Assembly: GCA_913060955.1 (NCBI GenBank)
Contig: CAJXTH010000052.1
Coordinates: forward strand, 1-5,641
Direction: 5' to 3'
DNA: 5,641 bases
From: an uncultured bacterium
GTDB taxonomy: Bacteria > Patescibacteriota > Minisyncoccia > SW-4-49-11
Position 1 is the stretch's first letter; each line of letters opens with the position of its first letter. The notes below the pieces were generated by a model, which saw only the letters and a list, made by a program, of their open reading frames with translations, had not been told where the DNA came from and searched no databases. The translations under genes were made by a program, and so were the position numbers. Positions 1 through 4,788 of this stretch are shown one piece after another.

Positions 1-276
1 GATCCGGGTTTCGGCCGCCGCAACGCCCTCGATCTCGCGAATGTCCTCGATCAGGGCGTTGGGCGCACGCACCACCGGCGCCCAGATATCGGCGAACCGC
101 GTGCGCTCGTAATAGGCCGCGCGGGTCTCATCGAGCGAACCAAGCATCCCGCCCATGACCAGCTGGATGGCCACGCCGCCGGCGATGACGAAACCGATGG
201 CGAGCGCCTGGCCGCGCATGGCGAGGAAGTCCCGCCAGAGTTTCAGGTCCAGGACCGAGATCAATCGGTTCACCAT
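1..276 (-). CDS. FtsX/MacB-like ABC transporter permease, N-terminal fragment (foreign to the rest of the window)
   Basis: This is the first roughly 90 residues of an FtsX-superfamily permease, the inner-membrane subunit of MacB/LolCDE-type ABC systems. The frame is open at the left edge. Visible landmarks are the pre-membrane stretch LDLKLWRDFLAMRGQALAI, one hydrophobic helix (AIGFVIAGGVAIQLVMGGML), and a periplasmic start containing AAYYERTRFADIW and APVVRAP, typical of the family's first extracytoplasmic domain. G+C is about 69% and arginine is mostly CGC/CGG, unlike the genes to the right. The ATG at 274-276 is given as the start only because the frame is continuous there. It and the GGAGG just upstream lie in pheS-derived sequence, so the true start may be elsewhere. 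The substrate cannot be inferred. The family call is from recognised sequence features; the idea that it comes from another genome is inference. Confidence 0.8.
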   Translation of the reverse strand, partial: MVNRLISVLDLKLWRDFLAMRGQALAIGFVIAGGVAIQLVMGGMLGSLDETRAAYYERTRFADIWAPVVRAPNALIEDIREIEGVAAAETRI

Positions 277-285
277 TCCAGCTCC
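265..285. other. Composition breakpoint / chimeric junction inside pheS
   Basis: Read on the minus strand, PheS identity is clear through GGA-GCT-GGA-ATG-GTG. Immediately afterwards the sequence becomes a high-GC ABC permease. G+C changes from about 48% (301-480) to about 69% (1-240), and arginine codons change from mainly CGA to CGC/CGG. The word ATGGTG (271-276) fits both the PheS G-M-V motif and a permease start, which would suit joining by a short shared sequence. The exact breakpoint cannot be fixed to better than about 10-15 bases. Most likely an assembly or library chimera; a genuine recombination is less likely because pheS is essential. Confidence 0.85.
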
Positions 286-1080
286 TCCAACTTCGAGCCA
301 GGTTCCTTGGAATTTCACGTCGAGTTCAAAGCTTGGTTCGGTAAATGGGAAGTAGCTCGGTCGGAGTCGTACTTCAACTTCTTCGCGGAAGAGTTGAGAA
401 AACAGTTCCTGCATGACTCCTTTGAAGGTAGCAATGCTGGTGGTAGTGTCAATCATGAGTCCCTCTACTTGGTGGAACGAAGTTTCATGCGTCGCGTCGG
501 TTGCTTCGTATCGGTAGACTTTTCCGGGAAGAATAATCCGGATTGGGGCCTCGTGAGATTCCATGTACCGTACTTGTCCCGGTGAGGTGTGGGTTCGCAA
601 CAGTCGCTTTTGTCCATCTTCTGAGTTTACCCAGATTGTGTCCCACACGTCTCGAGCTGGATGATTGTCGGGAATATTCAGGACATCAAAGTTGTAGTGC
701 TCAACTTCGAGCTCTGGACCAGAGGCTACAGAAAATCCCATTTTTTCCATGATGTCTTGGATGCGGAAGATCATGGCAGATACCGGAGAGATGTGCCCTA
801 CAGAGGCCTGGAGTTCGTCGAGTGATGGTGGAACGATATTCAGCTCAACGGCTGGATCTTCTGTTTCTTCCGGAGCTAGAGCTTGCTCGATTTCGGCTTT
901 GAGGGTGTTTACAGCTTGTCCAAAGGCCGCTTTTTCTTCTGCGGGAACGTCTTTGATCTGCTTAAAGACTCGGGCGACTTCTCCTTTTCGCCCCAGATAT
1001 TTGATTCGGAGTTCATCAGGAGTCATTCCGGAGGCAAGGTCAGTATTGAATGTTTGTTGGATCTGTTCGATTTCGGCCAT
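271..1080 (-). CDS. pheS: Phenylalanine--tRNA ligase alpha subunit, C-terminally truncated at the junction
   Basis: Catalytic alpha subunit of the (alpha-beta)2 PheRS, which charges tRNA-Phe in the cytoplasm. Residues 1-80 form the N-terminal coiled-coil arm, with the family element IKYLGRKGE at 26-34. The class II core follows: PELEVEHYNFDVLNIP at 122-137, HPARD at 140-144, RTHTSPGQVR at 162-171, the motif 2 region VYRYEATDATHETSFHQVEG at 188-207, and the Phe-site segment RPSYFPFTEPSFELDV at 240-255. The match ends at WLEVGGAGMV (261-270), where the family continues with HPNVL. By comparison with E. coli PheS about 52 residues are missing, including motif 3 with its ATP-binding arginine, so the protein as drawn would be inactive. 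The frame stays open into the permease sequence. No pheT is visible where it would be expected. The start at 1080 lies 10 bp after the upstream gene's TAA, has no Shine-Dalgarno sequence, and gives the usual N-terminal length. Confidence 0.93.
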
Positions 1081-1090
1081 GGTCGAGGTG

Positions 1091-1474
1091 TTAGTTGCTG
1101 GTTTGGGTTGATTCTTGGCTGAGGAAGTAGTATTCAAATACGATAATTACCAGAGTCAGGATGCTTGCGCTAAAGATATTCCAGAGTAAAAAGCCTTGTA
1201 GAGTGAGGTGCATGCCAAGCAAAAGAGCCAGAAGCAAGGCTTGGCGCTCCGATCTCCAGAGCAAGAGTCCCGAATGTTCCCGGGAGAGGCTAAATCTAAT
1301 CCCATAGGAAAGGTAGGCCAAAAGCCCCCACACTACCAGCATGAGGGCTGCAATCAATACCAACGGAAGATAGTCTGGAGCTTGGGTAACGTCAACCTGA
1401 AAGAGTAGATACCCAAAGGCTCCTGCTCCTGCAAGTACTGCGATTCCGTTTATGGCCAAGACCAGTCTTCGCAT
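1091..1474 (-). CDS. Hypothetical four-helix integral membrane protein
   Basis: I do not recognise this 127-residue protein. It is very hydrophobic, with four predicted membrane segments at about 4-25, 37-58, 78-98 and 101-118. The N-terminal MRR and the loop at 59-77, with arginines at 60, 65, 74 and 77, should be cytoplasmic by the positive-inside rule, giving an N-in/C-in topology. The tail ESTQTSN is short and polar. No catalytic or metal-binding motif, signal peptidase site or lipobox is visible. It sits 12 bp after ppa and 10 bp before pheS, so it is probably co-transcribed with both. The tight spacing and intact frame argue that it is a real gene, and its codon style matches its neighbours. 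The start at 1474 has no Shine-Dalgarno sequence. A role in transport or envelope biology is possible, but nothing in the sequence shows it. Confidence 0.82.
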   Translation of the reverse strand: MRRLVLAINGIAVLAGAGAFGYLLFQVDVTQAPDYLPLVLIAALMLVVWGLLAYLSYGIRFSLSREHSGLLLWRSERQALLLALLLGMHLTLQGFLLWNIFSASILTLVIIVFEYYFLSQESTQTSN

Positions 1475-1486
1475 GGTTATTGTGGC

Positions 1487-2023
1487 TTAGTTTTCGTCGT
1501 AGGCTTTGGCTCCAGCTTCGATGATTGCTGCAGCTTCTGCTTTGTCTCCGAATCCTTCGACTTTGACGTGTTCGTACTTTCCTGGCTCGAGTTTTTTGTA
1601 GTCAGCCATGAAGAGTTCGATTTCTTTTTTGAGGTGCTCTTCTACGTCGTCGATGTCCTGTACGTGAGAAAGTCGAGGGTCAAGTTTGGTTACTGGTGCA
1701 CAGATCAATTTGTGGTCAACTCCTGCCTCGTCGCTCATTTTGAGGACTCCTACTGGTCGGACTTTTACCACACATCCTGAGAATGTTGGTCGAGTTGCAA
1801 GCACGATCACATCAAGTGCGTCTCCATCTTCTCCGTGGGTCTGGGGAATAAATCCATATTCAAATGGGTAGATCAGCGGTGAATAGAGCGTTCGGTCAAG
1901 TTTGAAGTATCCTCCCTCTTCGTCGTATTCGAACTTGGAGGTTGCGTTCATCGGGATGTCGATCACTACGTTGAACTCTTCAGGGAGAGATTCAAGTCGA
2001 GGGACGTCGTTGTATAGGTTCAT
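1487..2023 (-). CDS. ppa: Inorganic pyrophosphatase, soluble family I
   Basis: Hydrolyses pyrophosphate to two phosphates in the cytoplasm, pulling tRNA charging and nucleic acid synthesis forward; needs Mg2+. At 178 residues it has the normal bacterial family I length. Active-site residues line up with those of E. coli PPase: K30, E32, R44 and Y56; the metal-binding run EDGDALD with D66, D68 and D71; DEAGVDHK with D98, D103 and K105; and DYKKLEPGKY with Y142 and K143. The usual proline or glutamate of the DxDPxD signature is alanine here, a conservative variant. The gene lies 26 bp after nusA and 12 bp before the membrane protein gene, with pheS next, so its PPi-removing role fits its synthetase neighbour. 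The start at 2023 gives the family N-terminus (DVPRLESLPEEFNVVIDIP); no Shine-Dalgarno sequence precedes it. A possible internal promoter overlaps the nusA stop. Confidence 0.96.
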   Translation of the reverse strand: MNLYNDVPRLESLPEEFNVVIDIPMNATSKFEYDEEGGYFKLDRTLYSPLIYPFEYGFIPQTHGEDGDALDVIVLATRPTFSGCVVKVRPVGVLKMSDEAGVDHKLICAPVTKLDPRLSHVQDIDDVEEHLKKEIELFMADYKKLEPGKYEHVKVEGFGDKAEAAAIIEAGAKAYDEN

Positions 2024-2048
2024 ATCGGTGTTTGAATTAACTAACTCT

Positions 2049-2077
2049 ATTATACTCGTTCTTCTTCAGTTTCTGAA
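2049..2077 (-). promoter_or_regulatory. Candidate internal promoter for ppa
   Basis: On the minus strand a perfect TATAAT (2049-2054) overlaps the nusA stop codon. A -35-like TTCAGA (2072-2077, 4 of 6 consensus bases) lies 17 bp upstream, inside the nusA tail. Transcription would start near 2042, about 19 nt before the ppa ATG. The -35 is coincident with the low-complexity coding tail, so this could be chance. Confidence 0.35.
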
Positions 2078-3318
2078 GCCTCAGGTGCTGATTCTTCTGA
2101 TTTAGTTGGAGCCTCTTCGGTTGCCGGAGCTTCCGGAGTTTCTTCTGAAGCCTCTGATTCTGGAGTTTCCACTGGTTCTTCGGCTGGAGCTGCTGGCTTT
2201 TCGTCTTTTGAATCTGGGTTCAGGTCGATGTCGTATCCAACCAGTCGAGATGCAAGTCGGACGTTTTGTCCTGATCCTCCAATAGCAAGTGAAAGCTGAT
2301 CGTCTGGTACGATCACGGTTGCTTTCTTGTCTTCTTCATGGATGGTGATGTCGAGTACTTCTGCTGGAGCAATTGCTGCTCGGATGTAGTCGTTCAGATC
2401 CTCGGTATATTCGATAATGTCGATTTTTTCTCCTCCGAGCTCGTTGATAACCTGCTGAACTCGAGTTCCTCGCTGTCCAACACAAGCTCCAACTGGGTCA
2501 AGTCCTGGCCCCATGGCTTTGACGGCCATTTTGGTTCGAACTCCTCCGTCTCGAGCAACTGCTACAATCTGCACTGTTTCTGCAAAGATTTCGGGTACTT
2601 CCAGAGCAAACAAGGTTTTTACAAAGTCTGGATCTCGTCGGGAAAGAACGATGTTTGGATCTCGATCGGTCTCTTCAACATTTTTGATCAAGAACTTGTA
2701 TCGGTTTCCTACTCGGTAGTTATCTGATCGAACCTGCTCAGATGGGAACAAGAGTCCTACACCTTTTCCAAGTTCTACAAATGCGATTCCTCGATCTACT
2801 CGCTGAATGGTTCCTTGGACAATTTCTCCTACTTTGTCTTTGTACTCTTCAAAAGCAGTGTATCGCTCGATCTCTCGGATCTTTTGGAGCAATACTTGCT
2901 TGGCTGTTTGGGCTGCAATTCGTCCGAATCCGTCTTTAGCTTCCAGCTCTTCTACAACTTCTTCTCCCTCTTTGATTTCAGGAGTGATTTTTTGGGCATC
3001 TTCAAGTGAGATGTGTCGGTCGGGATTGAATCGAACTTTTCGCTCTTCTCCATCCTCATCGAGTTCTACCTCAGCTCCCTCTTCGGGGATGAGATATCCT
3101 TCGTCGTCCACCTGTACCACTTGCTTGTATTGGAACACTCGGTAGGTTCCGGTGTCTCGATCTACTTTGGCTTTAATAATCTGAGACTTTTCTCCGTAAT
3201 CTTTTTTGTATGCAGCCGCAATAGCTGGCTCGATCACATCATAAATTCGGTCTTCGGGAATGTTCTTTTCTTCCACGATCTGGGATACAGCGAAGACAAA
3301 TTGCTTTGGATCTATCAT
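2050..3318 (-). CDS. nusA: Transcription termination/antitermination factor NusA with acidic C-terminal tail
   Basis: Binds RNA polymerase and nascent RNA and modulates pausing, termination and antitermination. In this 422-residue protein I see the N-terminal RNAP-binding domain (1-130, including IYDVIEPAIAAAYKKDYG), an S1 domain (about 160-228, GEIVQGTIQRV to IVLSRRDPDF), KH1 with its GQRG loop at 281-284, and KH2 with GGSG at 347-350 followed by QNVRLASRLVGYDIDL. Residues about 369-422 are a Glu/Ala/Pro/Ser low-complexity acidic tail in place of the folded AR repeats found in E. coli NusA; the tail's role is unknown. The usual neighbours are missing: there is no rimP upstream (tyrS lies there) and no infB downstream (ppa follows at 26 bp). 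All 25 arginines are CGA. A strong promoter and a leader hairpin precede it. The start at 3318 gives the family N-terminus; no Shine-Dalgarno sequence is seen. Confidence 0.97.
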   Translation of the reverse strand: MIDPKQFVFAVSQIVEEKNIPEDRIYDVIEPAIAAAYKKDYGEKSQIIKAKVDRDTGTYRVFQYKQVVQVDDEGYLIPEEGAEVELDEDGEERKVRFNPDRHISLEDAQKITPEIKEGEEVVEELEAKDGFGRIAAQTAKQVLLQKIREIERYTAFEEYKDKVGEIVQGTIQRVDRGIAFVELGKGVGLLFPSEQVRSDNYRVGNRYKFLIKNVEETDRDPNIVLSRRDPDFVKTLFALEVPEIFAETVQIVAVARDGGVRTKMAVKAMGPGLDPVGACVGQRGTRVQQVINELGGEKIDIIEYTEDLNDYIRAAIAPAEVLDITIHEEDKKATVIVPDDQLSLAIGGSGQNVRLASRLVGYDIDLNPDSKDEKPAAPAEEPVETPESEASEETPEAPATEEAPTKSEESAPEASETEEERV

Positions 3319-3350
3319 AGGTAGGTATTCTTAACTATTTTGAGCAAGAA

Positions 3351-3372
3351 GGGCCTGCTTCTCAGCAGACCC
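3351..3372 (-). promoter_or_regulatory. Leader hairpin in the nusA 5' untranslated region
   Basis: The predicted nusA leader contains a 9-bp stem, GGGTCTGCT paired with AGCAGGCCC (one T-G wobble), closed by a GAGA loop of the GNRA type. It ends 32 nt before the start codon and is followed by TTCTTGCTC, a broken T-tract. It could be a leader attenuator or a stabilising 5' structure. NusA of other bacteria can control its own expression, but a role here is inference. Confidence 0.6.
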
Positions 3373-3397
3373 ATCCAATTCAACCCTTTTCGTAATT

Positions 3398-3427
3398 AGT
3401 ATATCACGGGGTGAGATTTGGTGTCAA
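3398..3427 (-). promoter_or_regulatory. Strong sigma70-type promoter for the nusA operon
   Basis: On the minus strand a perfect -35 TTGACA (3422-3427) is followed after 18 bp by TATACT (3398-3403), with an extended -10 TGA immediately before it. Transcription should start near 3391, giving a leader of about 73 nt that contains the 3351-3372 hairpin. The -35 lies only 2 bp from the palindromic element at 3430-3529. Confidence 0.8.
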
Positions 3428-3429
3428 CG

Positions 3430-3529
3430 GAAAACACCCCGCTTCTCCGAAGCACCCCTCTTAAAAAGAGGGGAATAAGAACATTCTCCTCTTTTTAAGA
3501 GGAGTGGCACGCAGTGCCGAGGTGTTTTC
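3430..3529. repeat. 100-bp nested palindromic element (two inverted 47-bp half-units, four hairpins)
   Basis: The ends are a 9-bp terminal inverted repeat, GAAAACACC (3430-3438) and GGTGTTTTC (3521-3529). Inside are four hairpins with 3-nt loops: GCTTC/GAAGC (3441-3453), CCCCTCTT/AAGAGGGG (3455-3473), CTCCTCTT/AAGAGGAG (3486-3504) and GGCAC/GTGCC (3506-3518). All four are placed symmetrically about 3479.5, so the element is two half-units (3430-3476 and 3483-3529) head to head around a 6-bp centre. It fills the gap between the tyrS stop (2 bp away) and the nusA -35 box (2 bp away). The form resembles REP/BIME or MITE-like elements. No target-site duplication is visible. It may also end tyrS transcription. 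Confidence 0.85.
3455..3504 (-). terminator. Possible tyrS terminator formed by the two central hairpins
   Basis: In the tyrS transcript two adjacent 8-bp hairpins with 3-nt loops follow the stop codon. The first is trailed by AATGTTCTTATT, a weak and broken T-tract; the second by TGCTTC. Stable stems directly after the gene make termination or 3'-end protection plausible, but neither is a textbook intrinsic terminator. Confidence 0.35.
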
Positions 3530-3531
3530 AA

Positions 3532-4719
3532 TTACACCAACTTTCGGAAGTGACGTTTTCCTTTTTGGAGCACAGCTCCAGAAGCAAAGGTTGTGACGTC
3601 AATCTGTGGATCAGTCACTGGCTCACCGTCGACTTTGATTCCACCCTCGCTGATGACCCGACGAGCTTCGGACTTGGATACTCCAAAAGCATCAGATACG
3701 AGGACAAAAAATCGGGTATCTTCTCCAGCTGAGATTTCTTGGATATCTTCTGGTAGAGCTCCTTCGGAAAAGACCTGCAAGAATCCTTGGTGAGCATTCT
3801 CTGCTGCTTCATCTCCGTGGTAACGTCGCACGATTTCTTTGGCCAGTTCGAGTTTAATATCTCGAGGGTTTACTCCTGATTCAAGTTGTTCAAGGTACTC
3901 GGAAATCTGATCAAGTGAAAGATCGGTGGCTAATCGGAAATAGGTTTCGATCAAGTCGTCATTTACGGTCATGATTTTTCCGAACATGTCTTGGGGTTCA
4001 TCGACAATGTAAATACAGTTTCCCCAAGAAGTCGACATCTTCCGTCCGTCAAGTCCAACCAGAAATTCAAAGGTCATGATGTCCTGTGGTGCTTGACCAT
4101 ATTTCTTTTGGATGGTTCGTCCAGCCATGAGGTTAAAGTACTGGTCGTTTCCTCCAATCTCGAGGTCAGCCTTGACTGCTACTGAATCGTACCCTTGCAT
4201 GAGCGGATACATAAATTCCCGGAGGCTAATTCGAGTTCCAGATTCAAATCGCTTGGAGAAGTTATCTCGATCTAGCATCTCAGCTACTGAAAAGGCGTCG
4301 GCAATCTGAGAAATTTCTGCAAAGTTGAGTTTGGAAAGCCAGTCAGAGTTATAGACTACTTCAGCTTTGGATAGATCTACGATTTTTCCGACCTGATCCA
4401 AGTATCCTTTCAAGTTTTCTTGAACTTGTTCTTTGGTAAGCATTGGGCGTTCGTCGGTCTTGTCTGAGGCGTCTCCAATCTGAGCCGTAAAGTCTCCCAC
4501 CAAAAATATCACCGTGTGTCCAAGATCCTGAAAGGCTCGCAGCTTCCAGAGTGGCACGGCTCGTCCAATGTGAATTGTCGGTCCGGTAGGATCTACTCCA
4601 AACTTGATCCGGAGCTTTTCTCCCTTGGCAAGTTTTGCTCGGACTTGGTTTTCGTCAATGAGATACGTTACTCCCCGCGTTAATAATTCTTCCAGATCGG
4701 GGGTTCGTGCATCCAACAT
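3532..4719 (-). CDS. tyrS: Tyrosine--tRNA ligase
   Basis: Class I synthetase that charges tRNA-Tyr in the cytoplasm. At 395 residues it has the length of the TyrRS branch with a KMSKS-like loop. Visible elements are the ATP site KFGVDPTGPTIHIGRAVPL with HIGR (the HIGH motif) at 50-53; GDFTAQIGDASDKTDERPML at 75-94, in a form common in CPR genomes as far as I recall; the tyrosine pocket YPLMQGYDS at 171-179 with Y171, Q175 and D178; EIGGNDQYFN at 187-196; and KMSTS at 227-231. A C-terminal S4-type RNA-binding domain covers about 330-395 (VSKSEARRVISEGGIKVDG). All catalytic motifs are intact, so it should be active. The gene has its own promoter 69 bp or less from the upstream delta-60 gene and ends 2 bp before the palindromic element, so it is probably a single-gene transcript. 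The start at 4719 has no Shine-Dalgarno sequence. Confidence 0.97.
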   Translation of the reverse strand: MLDARTPDLEELLTRGVTYLIDENQVRAKLAKGEKLRIKFGVDPTGPTIHIGRAVPLWKLRAFQDLGHTVIFLVGDFTAQIGDASDKTDERPMLTKEQVQENLKGYLDQVGKIVDLSKAEVVYNSDWLSKLNFAEISQIADAFSVAEMLDRDNFSKRFESGTRISLREFMYPLMQGYDSVAVKADLEIGGNDQYFNLMAGRTIQKKYGQAPQDIMTFEFLVGLDGRKMSTSWGNCIYIVDEPQDMFGKIMTVNDDLIETYFRLATDLSLDQISEYLEQLESGVNPRDIKLELAKEIVRRYHGDEAAENAHQGFLQVFSEGALPEDIQEISAGEDTRFFVLVSDAFGVSKSEARRVISEGGIKVDGEPVTDPQIDVTTFASGAVLQKGKRHFRKLV

Positions 4720-4722
4720 GGT

Positions 4723-4742
4723 GGTTCGTATTAGGTTCGTAT
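4723..4742. repeat. Tandem 9-bp direct repeat in the tyrS leader
   Basis: GGTTCGTAT occurs twice (4723-4731 and 4734-4742), separated by TA: an 11-bp period, about one helical turn. It lies between the predicted tyrS transcription start and the ATG, covering nearly the whole short leader. It could be a protein-binding site or an RNA element, or be chance. No T-box-like structure fits in so short a leader. Confidence 0.55.
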
Positions 4743-4749
4743 AGTGTTT

Positions 4750-4778
4750 AGTATAGCTGGTTTTGAAATGGAGTGCAA
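4750..4778 (-). promoter_or_regulatory. Candidate sigma70-type promoter for tyrS
   Basis: A -10 TATACT (4750-4755), identical to the nusA -10, has a weak -35-like TTGCAC (4773-4778) 17 bp upstream; TTTGCA, shifted by one base, matches the consensus slightly better at 18 bp. Transcription would begin near 4743, giving a leader of about 24 nt. The -10 is convincing, the -35 weak. Confidence 0.6.
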
Positions 4779-4788
4779 AGGATGTTAC

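Noticed and set aside
274..288. GGAGG followed seven bases later by ATG on the minus strand, looking like a ribosome binding site and start for the permease
   Set aside because: These bases encode the conserved G-G-A-G-M of PheS; the match is a by-product of the glycine codons and lies on the pheS side of the junction.
1..1080. A new PheS-ABC permease fusion protein
   Set aside because: PheS is cut before motif 3, and composition and codon use change at the same point. A chimera explains this better than a functional fusion.
749..1111. Plus-strand open frames opposite pheS, and similar ones opposite ppa, nusA and tyrS
   Set aside because: Each lies antisense to a well-recognised gene, has an odd Ser/Phe-rich composition and shows no family features; the frames follow from the codon bias of the real genes.
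3430..3529. CRISPR array or tRNA-like structure between tyrS and nusA
   Set aside because: There are only two copies, inverted rather than direct, with no spacers; the hairpins have 3-nt loops and no cloverleaf or conserved tRNA positions.
1487..4719. UGA recoding as in Gracilibacteria/Absconditabacteria
   Set aside because: No in-frame TGA is needed in any gene, and all five visible stops are TAA, so the standard bacterial code suffices.
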